From Cupriavidus neocaledonicus (GTDB taxonomy: Bacteria; Pseudomonadota; Gammaproteobacteria; Burkholderiales; Burkholderiaceae): a stretch of DNA of 64,000 nt. The stretch lies in contig NZ_AQUR01000081.1 in NCBI RefSeq assembly GCF_000372525.1, positions 1 through 64,000 of the forward strand, written 5' to 3'. The translations under genes and the position numbers were made by a program. The notes under the pieces were generated by a model. That model saw only the letters and a program-made list of their open reading frames with translations, did no database searches and was not told the origin of the DNA. Positions 9,773-19,857 of this stretch are shown piece after piece. Each line of letters begins with the position of its first letter. Within the stretch, counting starts at the first letter, position 1.

Positions 9773-10252
9773 TTTATCCCCGCTACCAAAAACCCACCGT
9801 GGCCGCTTGTCCGGCGCTTACCGTTGCCCTTCGGGGCCCGGCGACCAGATCGTTTGTATGCGGCTGGGCGGGTACAACGTACGACTAAGGAACTACGCCC
9901 AAGTCCAACTGTAATCAACTCCGTTACAAGTGTTACAGAGTGTAAGCAAGACCGTTACGTTTATATCGGCATTCGCCCCGCAATGCCAATCCCTACTTAC
10001 GCGGGGGGGAAACCAATGTCGCATGAAAGATACATTGGCCCTGCGCATTTTGTAACAAGTCACACGTATGACTTTTGATTTCGCTCAAGACAGCACGAGC
10101 AAAAGCCCTCTGCCTCAAACGCGCCGGCACGCTATCGGTAGCCTGCTGGATTCCTCTATTGACGACGGCCGCGCGGAGTGTATCGCCGCGCACGGTGTTC
10201 GTAATACTGTCCAAAATCCGGCTTGCACGGGCGCCATGCGGCGGTGCCGACT
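9773..10252 (-). promoter_or_regulatory. 480-bp non-coding control region upstream of flhDC
   Basis: No frame here is convincing: the two short overlapping ORFs on either strand lack family resemblance and ribosome sites. Base composition is much more AT-rich than the neighbours around 9900-10080. The block 9920-9960 is built of repeated GTTACA/TGTAA units, including the palindrome listed separately. A long leader with clustered regulator sites would fit the master operon, but I cannot assign a -10/-35 pair with confidence. Confidence 0.6.
9933..9945. promoter_or_regulatory. TTACA-GAG-TGTAA palindrome upstream of flhD
   Basis: A 13-bp inverted repeat (arms TTACA/TGTAA, 3-bp centre), flanked by further half-sites: CGTTACA at 9922-9928 and CGTTAC at 9953-9958. 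Spacing between successive half-sites is 9 to about 20 bp, roughly one or two helical turns. It may be an operator for a dimeric regulator of flhDC. The regulator is unknown. Confidence 0.4.
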
Positions 10253-10987
10253 TCAATGTCCGAACAATCGGCGCAGCCAGTTCGCGAGCCGCGTGAACAC
10301 GTCGTCGGGCGCTTCGCGGAACAAGGCCGGGCGCACGCGTTGCACCTGTTCCAGCACGCGCGCGGCCTCGTCGGGCTGGATTGAGCCATACTCCAGCGCC
10401 AGCCCCAGCATGCCGCGCAACTCGCCCACGCGCGCGCGGCCGGCGGCTTCATTGTCTTCGGTCTGCAGCGCGTACATCAGGTCATAGGCGCGCTGGCGCA
10501 GGCTTTCGGCCAGGCGCCAGGCGGGTGTGCGCATGCGTTCTTCCAGCGCGCGCAGGTCTTCGGCCGACGCCGCCACCTGGGTCGCCATCGCTTCGGTATA
10601 GGCGCTGTCGGCACCGCACTCGGCCAGTACCTGCGCCGCCCATTCGCGCGCATGCGCCAGGCGCTGCTCGCCGCTCCAGCCCGGCTGCACCGCCAGGCCG
10701 AAGCCGAAGCGCTGGGCATCGCGCATCAGCGCCGCGAGCGCGTTGGGCAGCTGCTTGTCGAACACGCGGCGCGCCCAGCCGTATTCACCCCCGGACAGCA
10801 GCCGCGAGACCGCGCGCTCGGTCAGCGGGCCATCATGCTGCAGCAGCCGCGCGCGCAGGAAATCATGGAACTCGGGCGGCAGGAACTCGCGGTCGAGCCC
10901 GGTCGAGACCCCGATGAACTGGTCGAATTCCTTGCGCAGCCTGGCCGCATCCTCTTGCGGCAAGGCCAGGGTGATCTCGGTCGTCAT
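10253..10987 (-). CDS. Uncharacterised helical protein in chemosensory operon
   Basis: 244 aa, start ATG 10987. I do not recognise the family. It has no signal peptide and no membrane segment. It is rich in Arg, Ala, Leu and Glu, and appears almost wholly helical (for example LRALEERMRTPAWRLAESLRQRA). The C-terminus, DDVFTRLANWLRRLFGH, is a basic amphipathic helix that might bind membrane or partner. It lies only 8 bp after an MCP gene and is the last gene before the flhDC control region, so it is presumably transcribed with the receptors. A chemosensory or flagellar accessory role is inference from position alone. No terminator is obvious behind it. Confidence 0.7.
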   Translation of the reverse strand: MTTEITLALPQEDAARLRKEFDQFIGVSTGLDREFLPPEFHDFLRARLLQHDGPLTERAVSRLLSGGEYGWARRVFDKQLPNALAALMRDAQRFGFGLAVQPGWSGEQRLAHAREWAAQVLAECGADSAYTEAMATQVAASAEDLRALEERMRTPAWRLAESLRQRAYDLMYALQTEDNEAAGRARVGELRGMLGLALEYGSIQPDEAARVLEQVQRVRPALFREAPDDVFTRLANWLRRLFGH

Positions 10988-10995
10988 GGCAACAC

Positions 10996-12825
10996 TCAGA
11001 ACGCGCTCCAGTCGCCGTTATCGGCCGCGGCGAGCGCGGGCCGCGGCGTCATCGCCGTTGCGCGCGGCGCCGGCCTGGCTGCGGGGTCGGCCGCGTCGCG
11101 CGGGGCTTCATCGGCGCCCGCGGCTTCCGCCTTGGCCATGGGCAGCTTGGCCACGCGCTTGCTTGCGGCGATGGCACGCGCCGCGCCCGCGGTGCGCTGG
11201 GCCTTGACGGGCACGGCCGGCATGACCTCGAAACGCTCCGCGCGCTCGTCCTCCGCGGCCAGGCGGAAGGTCGCCACCGCGGACTGCAGGCGGCTGGCCT
11301 GCTCTTCGAGCGCGCCAGCTGCGGCGGCGGCCTCCTCGACCAGTGCCGCGTTCTGCTGCGTGACCTCGTCCATCTGCGCCACCGCCTGGTTCACCTGCTC
11401 GATGCCCGAGCTCTGCTCGGCCGATGCCGCGCTGATCTCGCCCATGATGTCGGTCACGCGCTTGACCGCCTGCACGATCTCGTCCATGGTCTTGCCGGCC
11501 TGGCCCACCAGCGCCGAGCCGTTGTCGACGCGCGCCACCGTATCGCCGATCAGGCCCTTGATCTCCTTGGCCGCGTTGGCGCTGCGCTGCGCCAGGCTGC
11601 GCACCTCGCCCGCCACCACCGCGAAGCCGCGGCCCTGCTCGCCGGCGCGCGCGGCTTCCACCGCTGCGTTCAGCGCCAGGATGTTGGTCTGGAACGCAAT
11701 GCCTTCGATCACGCCGATGATGTCGACGATCTTCTTCGAGGCATCGTTGATCTCATCCATGGTCTGCACCACCCGGCCCACTACTTCGCCGCCGCGCACT
11801 GCCGTGTCGGATGCATTGGCCGCCAGCCCGCTGGCCTGGCGCGCGTTGTCGGCGTTCTGGCGCACCGTGCTGGTCAGCTCTTCCATGCTCGACGCGGTCT
11901 GCTCCAGCGATGCCGCCTGCTGCTCGGTGCGCTGCGACAGGTCGTTGTTACCCGCTGCGATTTCGCGCGAGGCGCTGCCGATCGACTCGGCCGAGGCCTT
12001 GAAATCGCGCACCATGCGCGACAGCTGCGCCTGCATCTGCTGCATCGCGAACACCAGGCTGCTCTTGTCGCCGGCACGCGTGGCCACCGGCTGCGAGAAA
12101 TCGCCCTCGGCAATGCGCGCGGCGATGGCCGCGGCATACGCCGGCTCGCCGCCCAGCTGGCGCGACAGCGCGCGTGCCAGCAGCACGCCCAGCAGCACCG
12201 ACAGCGCCAGGCCGCCCAGCACCAGCCCCAGCATCCACAGGCGGGTGCTGTCGTAGACGCTGCGCGCTTCTTCCATGTTGCTGCGGGCGCGGTTGTCGCG
12301 GCGCTTGACCATCTCGAACATCACCGCTTCCAGCGCGTGGCTGTCCTTGAGCAGGTCGGCGCTTTCGGAGAACACCTGGCTCTCGAACTGCGAGGTATCG
12401 AGCGGCTGCTTGCTGACCAGCTCGACATACTTTTCCATGCGCGCGCGGAACGCCGGCGACAGGTCCTGGTACTGCTTGAGCAGCGCCTTGCCCTCGGGCC
12501 TCTCGAAGGCGCCGGCCACCTGGCGGATGCGTTCGTCCATCGCGGCCAGCGACTTGGCGATCTGCTCCTTCTCGAGCGAGCGCTCGCCCATGGTCGATGC
12601 CGAAAGCAGCGCGATCTGCGAGCGGCTGGCGTAGACCAGGTTGATGTTGGCGTCCTGCACCGCCTTGAGTGCGCGCAGGTCGTCGTTGTAGATCTTGCCG
12701 GTCCAGTCGGCCATGCGGCCCATGTTGACGACACCCAGCAGCCCCATCACGGCGCCGATCACGGCAACCACCAGGAATCCGGCAACCAGCCTGGTCGTGA
12801 CGCGCAATTGATTGAACCAATGCAT
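10996..12825 (-). CDS. Methyl-accepting chemotaxis protein with DWSAF tail
   Basis: 609 aa. TM1 is at about residues 10-32 and TM2 at about 195-218. Between them lies a helical periplasmic sensor of about 160 residues, four-helix-bundle type ([20 protein letters not shown]). A HAMP-like region follows, then the signalling hairpin with the signature [20 protein letters not shown]. The C-terminus is Ala/Pro-rich and ends NGDWSAF, matching the xWxxF pentapeptide that tethers CheR/CheB in enteric receptors. The ligand cannot be inferred. Its signalling half is almost identical in DNA to the adjacent receptor at 12944-14587. Confidence 0.95.
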   Translation of the reverse strand: MHWFNQLRVTTRLVAGFLVVAVIGAVMGLLGVVNMGRMADWTGKIYNDDLRALKAVQDANINLVYASRSQIALLSASTMGERSLEKEQIAKSLAAMDERIRQVAGAFERPEGKALLKQYQDLSPAFRARMEKYVELVSKQPLDTSQFESQVFSESADLLKDSHALEAVMFEMVKRRDNRARSNMEEARSVYDSTRLWMLGLVLGGLALSVLLGVLLARALSRQLGGEPAYAAAIAARIAEGDFSQPVATRAGDKSSLVFAMQQMQAQLSRMVRDFKASAESIGSASREIAAGNNDLSQRTEQQAASLEQTASSMEELTSTVRQNADNARQASGLAANASDTAVRGGEVVGRVVQTMDEINDASKKIVDIIGVIEGIAFQTNILALNAAVEAARAGEQGRGFAVVAGEVRSLAQRSANAAKEIKGLIGDTVARVDNGSALVGQAGKTMDEIVQAVKRVTDIMGEISAASAEQSSGIEQVNQAVAQMDEVTQQNAALVEEAAAAAGALEEQASRLQSAVATFRLAAEDERAERFEVMPAVPVKAQRTAGAARAIAASKRVAKLPMAKAEAAGADEAPRDAADPAARPAPRATAMTPRPALAAADNGDWSAF

Positions 12826-12943
12826 AGCAACTCCCCCTTGTAACTGAAGCCTCGGGCACGGCCTGCCGCACCCTCTGTACGCTGGCGGCGCGGCATGCCG
12901 CGCCCGCCTTTACTTCGATCCCGACCGTGCGGGTGCCGGGGCC

Positions 12944-14587
12944 TCAGGCCCGTGCCGGCATCGCATCGCCACGCGCAGAGGCGGGCTGGCGCTGCGGCCG
13001 CACCTCCGCCTGCATGCTGACGCGGAACGTCGCCACGGCATCGCGCAGCCGCAGCGCCTGCTCTTCGAGCGCGCCGGCCGCGGCGGCGGCTTCCTCGACC
13101 AGCGCCGCGTTCTGCTGCGTGCCCTCGTCCATCTGCGCCACCGCCTGGTTCACCTGCTCGATGCCCGAGCTCTGCTCGGCCGACGCCGCGCTGATCTCGC
13201 CCATGATGTCGGTGACGGACTTGACGGCCTGCACGATCTCTTCCATGGTCTGGCCGGCCTGGCCCACCAGCGCCGAGCCGTTGTCGACGCGCGCCACCGT
13301 ATCGCCGATCAGCCCCTTGATCTCCTTGGCGGCGTTGGCGCTGCGCTGCGCCAGGCTGCGTACCTCGCCCGCCACCACCGCGAAGCCGCGGCCCTGTTCG
13401 CCGGCGCGCGCGGCTTCCACCGCGGCGTTCAGCGCCAGGATGTTGGTCTGGAAGGCGATGCCCTCGATCACGCCGATGATGTCGACGATCTTCTTCGACG
13501 CATCGTTGATCTCGTCCATGGTCTGCACCACCCGGCCCACTACTTCGCCGCCGCGCAGCGCCGTGTCCGATGCATTGGCCGCCAGCCCGCTGGCCTGGCG
13601 CGCGTTGTCGGCGTTCTGCCGCACGGTGCTGGTCAGTTCTTCCATGCTCGATGCGGTCTGCTCCAGCGATGCCGCCTGCTGCTCGGTGCGCTGCGACAGG
13701 TCGTTGTTGCCGGCGGCCACCTGGCGCGTCGCGGTCGAGATGCTGGCCATGCCTTCCTGGATCTCATGCACCACCGACAGCAGGCTGCGCTGCATGGTCT
13801 GCATCGCCTGCGCCAGCGCGCCGATCTCGTCGGCGCTGCGGTGCTCGAAGCGCGTGGTCAGGTCGCCCGCGCCCATGCGCAGCGCGAAGTCCAGCATGTC
13901 GCGCACCGGCCGGTTCACGCGCGCCAGCAGCATGGTGCCGGCGGCGAAGGACGACGCCAGCGCCAGCGCAAAGCCGCCCCACAGCCACGGGCGCAAGCTG
14001 GCCGCGGCGGCGCCGCCCAGCATTTCCACCGCGACCAGCGCGGCCAGGAACCACACCAGGCCGCCGGCCTGCGCCCACAGGATGCGGCGCTTCAGGTTCA
14101 GCCGCAGCAGTCCCTGCACCAGGCCGCGCAGGCCCGTGCGCACCACCGCGCCGTGGCGGATCGCCAGCCCGTCGGCACTTCCCGCGCGAAAGCGCGCATA
14201 GGCGGCGCCGGCGGCCTGCACCTGCTCGCGCGTCGCCATCGAGCGCACCGAGGTATAGCCGACCACGCGGCCGTCGACGCGCGTCGGCGTCACGGTCGCG
14301 CTGACCCAGTAGAAGTCGCCGTTCTTGCGGCGGTTCTTGACCACGCCCATCCACGTGCGCCCGGCCTGCAGGTCCTGCCACAGGTCGGCGAACGCCTCGG
14401 GCGGCATGTCGGGGTGGCGGACCAGGTTATGCGGCGCGCCCAGCAATTCTTCCGCCGTAAAGCCGCTGGCCTCGATAAAGGTGCGGTTGGCAAAGGTGAT
14501 TCGGCCCTTGAGGTCGGTGCGCGAGATCAGGTAGTCGGACGGAGACAGCGGGTACTCGCGCTGCGTAACGGGTTGGTTGTTTCGCAT
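12944..14587 (-). CDS. PAS-domain methyl-accepting chemotaxis protein (Aer-like)
   Basis: 547 aa. The N-terminal PAS domain (residues about 15-125) contains [31 protein letters not shown] and [14 protein letters not shown], the pattern of Aer-type energy/redox sensors. Two hydrophobic stretches follow at about 160-180 and 185-215, with no periplasmic domain, then HAMP and the MCP signalling domain. The C-terminus ends in [10 protein letters not shown] and lacks the pentapeptide of its two neighbours. FAD binding is likely by analogy with Aer but is not proven by sequence. Its signalling domain is nearly identical to that of the gene downstream. Confidence 0.93.
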   Translation of the reverse strand: MRNNQPVTQREYPLSPSDYLISRTDLKGRITFANRTFIEASGFTAEELLGAPHNLVRHPDMPPEAFADLWQDLQAGRTWMGVVKNRRKNGDFYWVSATVTPTRVDGRVVGYTSVRSMATREQVQAAGAAYARFRAGSADGLAIRHGAVVRTGLRGLVQGLLRLNLKRRILWAQAGGLVWFLAALVAVEMLGGAAAASLRPWLWGGFALALASSFAAGTMLLARVNRPVRDMLDFALRMGAGDLTTRFEHRSADEIGALAQAMQTMQRSLLSVVHEIQEGMASISTATRQVAAGNNDLSQRTEQQAASLEQTASSMEELTSTVRQNADNARQASGLAANASDTALRGGEVVGRVVQTMDEINDASKKIVDIIGVIEGIAFQTNILALNAAVEAARAGEQGRGFAVVAGEVRSLAQRSANAAKEIKGLIGDTVARVDNGSALVGQAGQTMEEIVQAVKSVTDIMGEISAASAEQSSGIEQVNQAVAQMDEGTQQNAALVEEAAAAAGALEEQALRLRDAVATFRVSMQAEVRPQRQPASARGDAMPARA

Positions 14588-14705
14588 CTAAGTCTGTACT
14601 GCGTGCCCGTGGCGCGGCGCATGGATCCATGCGGCCGCACCGCGGGTGGGTTCGGGCCGGCGCGCGGATGGCGCGTGCCGGACGGCGGAGGACGCTGCGG
14701 CAGGA

Positions 14706-15182
14706 TCAGGACACCGCTTCCAGCGCGGCCAGTTCTTCGGTATTGAGCAGCTTCTCGATGTCGACCAGGATCAGCATGCGCTGCTCGACCGAGCCCAGGC
14801 CGCGGATGTAGTCGGTCGCCAGTTCCCCGGAGAAGTGCGGCGTGGGCTTGATCTGCGCGGCGCTCAGCGTCAGCACGTCGGAAACGCCGTCCACCACGAT
14901 GCCGGTGGTGCGGTCGTTGAGGTCGACGATGATCACGACCGTGTACTGGTCGTAGCTGACATTGGGCTGGCGGAACTTGATGCGCAGGTCGATGATCGGC
15001 ACGATGATGCCGCGCAGGTTGATCACGCCCTTGATGTAGTCGGGCGCATTCGCGATCTGGGTGACCGACTCGTAGCCGCGGATCTCCTGCACCTTCAGGA
15101 TATCGACGCCGTATTCCTCGCGGCCCAGGGTAAAGGCCAGGAACTCCTCGCCCGCGCCGTCCGCCTTGTCGATGTGCTGCAT
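14706..15182 (-). CDS. cheW: Chemotaxis coupling protein CheW (second copy)
   Basis: 158 aa. A single CheW domain with [35 protein letters not shown] and [13 protein letters not shown]. It is clearly paralogous to the CheW at 4258-4752, differing mainly at both ends and in surface positions (for example [14 protein letters not shown]). It sits among receptor genes and not with cheA, so it may preferentially couple these receptors. A 118-bp gap separates it from the PAS receptor and 142 bp separate it from the receiver upstream. Confidence 0.95.
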   Translation of the reverse strand: MQHIDKADGAGEEFLAFTLGREEYGVDILKVQEIRGYESVTQIANAPDYIKGVINLRGIIVPIIDLRIKFRQPNVSYDQYTVVIIVDLNDRTTGIVVDGVSDVLTLSAAQIKPTPHFSGELATDYIRGLGSVEQRMLILVDIEKLLNTEELAALEAVS

Positions 15183-15324
15183 CGTCTAGCCCCCCAAGAT
15201 TGGCTCATGCTGGTGTCTGGCGCAGCAGTGGCCAGGGGCCGCTGGCTGCGCCGGGGCGTGACTTCGCCCACCAGTGTTTACGGCAGCATCGGGGGGTGAC
15301 TGAAGGGCGACGCCGGGTCTTTCC

Positions 15325-15717
15325 TTACCCTTCCGACGTAGGGGATGCCGCGTCCAGCAGCGCGCCCACCGCCTGCATCAGCCCGTCCGGGTCGAACGGC
15401 TTGGGCAGGAAGCCCGATGCGCCGGCGGCGCGGGCCTGTTCGCGGATGCTGCCGTCCTGCTCGGTGGTCAGCATCAGGATCGGCATGCGCGCGTAGCGCG
15501 GCGTGGCGCGCAGGCTGCGGATCAGCGTCAGGCCGTCCATGCCCGGCATGACCTGGTCGGTGACCAGCATGCCGAAGCTGCCGGCGACGGCCAGCGCGTG
15601 CGCCTGGTCGCCGTCCGCGGCCTCGGTCACGTCGAACCCTCCGGCCCGCAGGCAGGCGCCGATCATGCGGCGTAGCGAGGGCGAATCGTCGACGACGAGG
15701 ATGCTGGGCAATGACAT
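15325..15717 (-). CDS. Stand-alone CheY-like receiver protein
   Basis: 130 aa from ATG 15717 (upstream codons are out-of-family, Pro/Ala-rich). Receiver residues are intact: Asp10-Asp11, phospho-acceptor Asp54 (LVTDQVMPGMDG), Thr84 (MLTTEQDGS) and Lys106 (LPKPFDPDG). There is no output domain. It is distinct from CheY: the motif QVMPGMDGLTLI and the C-terminal SPTSEG are not those of the flagellar CheY. It may act as a phosphate sink, or signal to the neighbouring EAL protein; both are inference. It lies between the EAL gene and the second cheW. Confidence 0.9.
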   Translation of the reverse strand: MSLPSILVVDDSPSLRRMIGACLRAGGFDVTEAADGDQAHALAVAGSFGMLVTDQVMPGMDGLTLIRSLRATPRYARMPILMLTTEQDGSIREQARAAGASGFLPKPFDPDGLMQAVGALLDAASPTSEG

Positions 15718-15871
15718 GGGCGCCTCCGGAGGTGCAGGAACGGGGTGGGTCCGCCAGGAAGATCGATGGCATGGGCCGCGCGCCGGCGACGGACGGGCCG
15801 GCGCAGGGCTGGCCAATGCGGGCCAGCCTGCCAGACCGGTTATCGGCGGCGCGGCGGCCGGGCTTTAGGCG

Positions 15872-17845
15872 TCAGGCCGCCGACTGCGCGCGCAAGGCCT
15901 CGCCGAAGCCTGCGGCGTCCAGCGGCAGCGACAGCAGGTAGCCCTGCACTTCGTCGCAACCCATGTCGTTGAGGATGTCCAGCTGCGAGGCCGATTCCAC
16001 CCCTTCGGCCACCACCTTCATGCGCAGCTCGTGCGCCAGTGCCACCATCGAGCCGACGATGGCGCGGCCCTGCGCATCGGTATCGAGCCCGCCGATCAGC
16101 GTGCGGTCGATCTTGAGCGTGCCCACGCGCAGCCGTTTGAGGTAGCCCAGGCTGGAATAGCCGCTGCCGAAGTCGTCCAGCGCCACCTGGATGCCAAGCG
16201 ACTGCAGTTCGGCCAGCGTTTCCAGCGACTTGCCGATGTCCTTCATCGCCGCGGTCTCGGTAATCTCCAGCGTGATCGCCGACGGCGGGATGTCGTGCTG
16301 GTGGATCTGCTCGAGCAGGTATTGCGGGAAGTTGCGGCTGGCAAAGCGCAGCCCCGAGACATTGATCGCCACCGGCACGGTCGGCACGCCGGCGTCGCGC
16401 CACTGGCGCACCTGGCGGCACACGCTGGTCAGGACCCAGTCGTCGAGCTTGTCGATCTGGCCCGACTGCTCGGCCACGGCGATGAACTCGGCCGGGCTGA
16501 CCTGGCCCAGCGCGGGATGGCGCCAGCGGCAGAGGGCCTCGGCGCCGACCACGGTGCGGCGGCGCGCGTCGTACTTGGGCTGGAACTGCAGCGACAGGGT
16601 ATCGTCCTGGATCGCCACCCACAGGTCGCGCCGGATCACGCGGGTGCGGCGCGCGCGTTCGCCGGCGGCGCTGTTGAACAGGCGCACCTGGTTCGAGCCG
16701 CTCTGGCGGGCTTCGGCCAGGCTGACGCGGGCCGCCTGCATCAGCGTTTCGGAAGTCTGCGCGTCGCGCGGATAGATGGCGATGCCGATGTTCACGCCGA
16801 TCTGCATCTGCAGCCCGCGCGCGGCGATGAACTCCGCCAGCGAGCCCAGCATGCGCGAGCCCAGTTCCTGCGCGCGGCCATGGTGGACCAGTTCCGGCAC
16901 GCCCACGGCAAATTCGTCGCGCGCCAGCCGCGCCAGGAAGTCGTGCGGCTCCAGCACGGCCTGCGCCAGCGCGCCGGCGTCCTGGGCCAGGATATCGTCG
17001 GCGCGCACTTCGAAGACTTCGTCGACTTCGCGGTAATCGGCGATATGGATCAGCAGCACGGCGCAGCCGGTCTCGGCCAGCCGGGCCTGGCCGATGGCCT
17101 GGTCCAGCCAGCGGCCAAAGGCCACGCGGTCCGGCATCACCGTCGCCACGCTGTATTCGCCCACCGTGTCCTGGCCACGCGCGGCGGCACGTACGGTCAG
17201 CCGGCCCGGTCGCCCGGGGATGCGCGCGCCGCGCCGCGCCAGCCGCGGCTCGGCGCCGCGATGCAGCACCGGCAGGTCATCGGCAAGTTCGTCGGCCAGC
17301 ATGGCTTCGGCGCGCGCCGGCGCCGGCAGCCAGCCGCGCGACTGCGCCCGGTGCACGGCGAACAGCAGCGCGCACAGCGCGGTCAGCCCGCCCGCCAGCC
17401 AGGCCGGATGCGGCAGGCCGGCGGCATCGATGCAGTCGCGCGCGGTCACGGTGCCGGCGCCGCACGAGCGGCCCAGGTGCGTGCCGGCGGCCGCCACCAG
17501 CCCGGCCCCGGCCAGCACCGCCATCAGCGCCGCGCCGCGCCACAGGCGCGCGCCCTGGCGCAGCCACTGCACCAGCAGCTTGACCGCCGTGGTGGCCGCC
17601 GCCGCGGCGGCAAAGCTGGCTGCCAGCTGCGCCGTGTCCTGCACGGCCGGCACGCTGCCCGACAGGCCCACCACCAGCACCGGCATGCCGATGCTCAATT
17701 GCGACAGCAGCGCCGCCGACCACGTCAGTACGCGCAGCGACCGGCTGCCGGCCGGCTGGTCCGCGCGCCCGGCGCGAATGCCGAGGGCGGCGGCGACGCC
17801 CAGCAGGGCAGCCAGCAGCAACAGGACGGAACTCAGGGCAATCAT
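15872..17845 (-). CDS. Membrane GGDEF-EAL protein, probable c-di-GMP phosphodiesterase
   Basis: 657 aa. About five N-terminal membrane helices span residues 1-170, forming no sensor I can name. A GGDEF-like domain follows (about 225-390), whose signature is ARDEF near residue 311 instead of GGDEF, so it is unlikely to be a cyclase. The EAL domain (about 405-650) keeps EALCRWRHP, LDDFGSGYSSLGYLKRL and VVAEGVES, the metal and substrate residues of active phosphodiesterases. It probably hydrolyses c-di-GMP, which would favour swimming. Position inside a chemosensory gene run on the same strand supports co-regulation. Confidence 0.92.
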   Translation of the reverse strand: MIALSSVLLLLAALLGVAAALGIRAGRADQPAGSRSLRVLTWSAALLSQLSIGMPVLVVGLSGSVPAVQDTAQLAASFAAAAAATTAVKLLVQWLRQGARLWRGAALMAVLAGAGLVAAAGTHLGRSCGAGTVTARDCIDAAGLPHPAWLAGGLTALCALLFAVHRAQSRGWLPAPARAEAMLADELADDLPVLHRGAEPRLARRGARIPGRPGRLTVRAAARGQDTVGEYSVATVMPDRVAFGRWLDQAIGQARLAETGCAVLLIHIADYREVDEVFEVRADDILAQDAGALAQAVLEPHDFLARLARDEFAVGVPELVHHGRAQELGSRMLGSLAEFIAARGLQMQIGVNIGIAIYPRDAQTSETLMQAARVSLAEARQSGSNQVRLFNSAAGERARRTRVIRRDLWVAIQDDTLSLQFQPKYDARRRTVVGAEALCRWRHPALGQVSPAEFIAVAEQSGQIDKLDDWVLTSVCRQVRQWRDAGVPTVPVAINVSGLRFASRNFPQYLLEQIHQHDIPPSAITLEITETAAMKDIGKSLETLAELQSLGIQVALDDFGSGYSSLGYLKRLRVGTLKIDRTLIGGLDTDAQGRAIVGSMVALAHELRMKVVAEGVESASQLDILNDMGCDEVQGYLLSLPLDAAGFGEALRAQSAA

Positions 17846-17959
17846 TGGGCTGCGCGATGATGATGAAGATGCGCGAAGACGGTCAGGACGCGGGGCAAAC
17901 CCCGCATCATGTCATCTTGCAGTCGCCGTGTGAACAAGGCAATGACTCGAACGCAGGGA

Positions 17960-19771
17960 TCAGAACGCGCTCCAGTCATCATCGCCGCCGGCCGCGGCCA
18001 CTGCCGGACGCGCCGCGGGGCGCGCTGCAGGGAGGGCCGCCGCACTGCTGGCCGGCCTGGCCGCGGGCCGCGCGGTCGGGGCAAGCGCCACCTTACGCAC
18101 CGTCGTGGTGCGCGGGGCCGGGCTGGCACTGGCGACGGCGGGCGTGACCGGCGCCGGGGATGCCGCCGTCCTTGCCGCGGCGTTTGCGCCGCCATTGGCC
18201 GCGATGGCCGGGGCCGCCGCGGGGTTGACCGTGAACACCGACACCACGTTCTTCAGCTTCTGCGCCTGCTCTTCCAGCGCGCCCGCCGCCGCCGCGGCCT
18301 CTTCGACCAGCGCGGCGTTCTGCTGCGTCACCTGGTCCATCTGGGTCACGGCCTGGCTGACCTGCTCGATACCGCTGGTCTGCTCCTGCGACGCCGCGCC
18401 GATCTCGTTCATGATGTCCGTCACGCGGCGCACCGCCTGCACGATCTCGCCCATGGTCTGGCCGGCTTCGGCCACCAGCCGGGTACCGCTCTCCACGCGC
18501 TGGCCCGACTCGCTGATCAGCGCCTCGATCTCCTTGGCGGCCGACGCCGAGCGCTGCGCCAGGTTGCGCACCTCGCCCGCCACCACGGCAAAGCCGCGGC
18601 CCTGCTCGCCGGCGCGGGCGGCTTCCACCGCGGCATTGAGCGCCAGGATATTGGTCTGGAAGGCGATGCCCTCGATCACGCTGATGATTTCCACCACCTT
18701 GCGCGAGGCGCCGTTGATCTCGTTCATGGTGTCGACCACGCGGCCCACCACTTCGCCGCCCTTGAGCGCGATCTGCGAGGCCTCGCCCGCCAGCACGCCG
18801 GCCTGGCGCGCATTGTCGGCGTTCTGGCGCACCACCGTGGTCAGCTCTTCCATGCTCGCGGCGGTCTCTTCCAGCGACGAGGCCTGCTCCTCGGTGCGCT
18901 GGGACAGGTCCAGGTTGCCGGTGGAGATCTGCTGCGTGGCCGACGCCATCGAATCGGCGCCACTGCGCACTTCGGCGACGATGCCCGACAGGCTCGACTG
19001 CATCGCGGCCAGCGCTTGCATCATGCGGCCGATCTCGTTCTTCGAGATGCTGGTGATGCGCGCGGTCAGGTCGCCGCGCGCGATGCGCTCGAACACCGCC
19101 AGCGCCTCCTGCACCGGCGCGACGATGGCGCGGTTGAGCGTGACCGTGCACAGCGCGGCCACGGCCAGGCCCAGCACGATCATCACGATCGACAGCATGC
19201 GGATGCGCGCAAAGCCGGCCTGCGCCGCGCCGAAATTGGCCTCGCCCGCCGCCATCTGGAACTTCTGCAGTTTTTCATGGGCGCTCGACATGCTGCGCTG
19301 CAGGTCGGGCAGTACCTTCTTTGCCAGCCGCACCGCCTCTTCCTGGTTGCCCCCGAGCGACGCCGCCTGCAGCGGCAGCACGCCCTGCTCCATGAAGGCC
19401 TGGCGCTGCTTGCCCAGCTCCTCGGCCAGGGCCTTTTCCTCGGCGTTCTGCGGCAGGCTCATATAGCGTTTCCAGGCCGCGTCCGACGCCTCCACGAATA
19501 CGCGGGAACGATCCACGTTAACCTTGGGGTCGTCCTGCTCGCCCTGCATCACGTTGCGGTCCAGCGCCAGGCGCATGCGCGTGGTGGCCAGCATCGCATC
19601 GCTGAGCGCGATGGTGGAGCCAAGCTGGTTGGCATAGGTTTCCTTGAGCGCGTCGTTGCTCTGCGAGATGCCGTACAGGCCGGCCGCGCCGACCAGCAAC
19701 AGCAGCAGCGACAGGATACCCATGGCGCCCCGTAGCAGGGTCTTGATCTGAATATTGTTGTGGAAGGACAT
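17960..19771 (-). CDS. Methyl-accepting chemotaxis protein with DWSAF tail
   Basis: 603 aa from ATG 19771; the longer frame upstream is rejected because the sequence [20 protein letters not shown] is a normal MCP N-terminus. TM1 lies at about residues 12-33 and TM2 at about 190-213. A Tar-like helical periplasmic domain lies between them ([32 protein letters not shown]). HAMP and the signalling domain with [21 protein letters not shown] follow. The tail carries Pro/Ala/Arg repeats and ends DDDWSAF, a CheR/CheB tether-like pentapeptide. A sigma-28-like promoter is found 87 bp upstream. It appears to head the chemosensory gene run. Confidence 0.95.
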   Translation of the reverse strand: MSFHNNIQIKTLLRGAMGILSLLLLLVGAAGLYGISQSNDALKETYANQLGSTIALSDAMLATTRMRLALDRNVMQGEQDDPKVNVDRSRVFVEASDAAWKRYMSLPQNAEEKALAEELGKQRQAFMEQGVLPLQAASLGGNQEEAVRLAKKVLPDLQRSMSSAHEKLQKFQMAAGEANFGAAQAGFARIRMLSIVMIVLGLAVAALCTVTLNRAIVAPVQEALAVFERIARGDLTARITSISKNEIGRMMQALAAMQSSLSGIVAEVRSGADSMASATQQISTGNLDLSQRTEEQASSLEETAASMEELTTVVRQNADNARQAGVLAGEASQIALKGGEVVGRVVDTMNEINGASRKVVEIISVIEGIAFQTNILALNAAVEAARAGEQGRGFAVVAGEVRNLAQRSASAAKEIEALISESGQRVESGTRLVAEAGQTMGEIVQAVRRVTDIMNEIGAASQEQTSGIEQVSQAVTQMDQVTQQNAALVEEAAAAAGALEEQAQKLKNVVSVFTVNPAAAPAIAANGGANAAARTAASPAPVTPAVASASPAPRTTTVRKVALAPTARPAARPASSAAALPAARPAARPAVAAAGGDDDWSAF

Positions 19772-19857
19772 GATGAAATAAGACACTGGCAATCCGCGGG
19801 ACACACCCCTTGCCCCGGTCCGGCAGGATCGTTGCCGCTTTGATCCGCCCTGCCCGG

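Noticed and set aside
9993..10296. Overlapping small ORFs on both strands upstream of flhD
   Set aside because: They lack ribosome sites and any family resemblance, and the region behaves as a promoter region.
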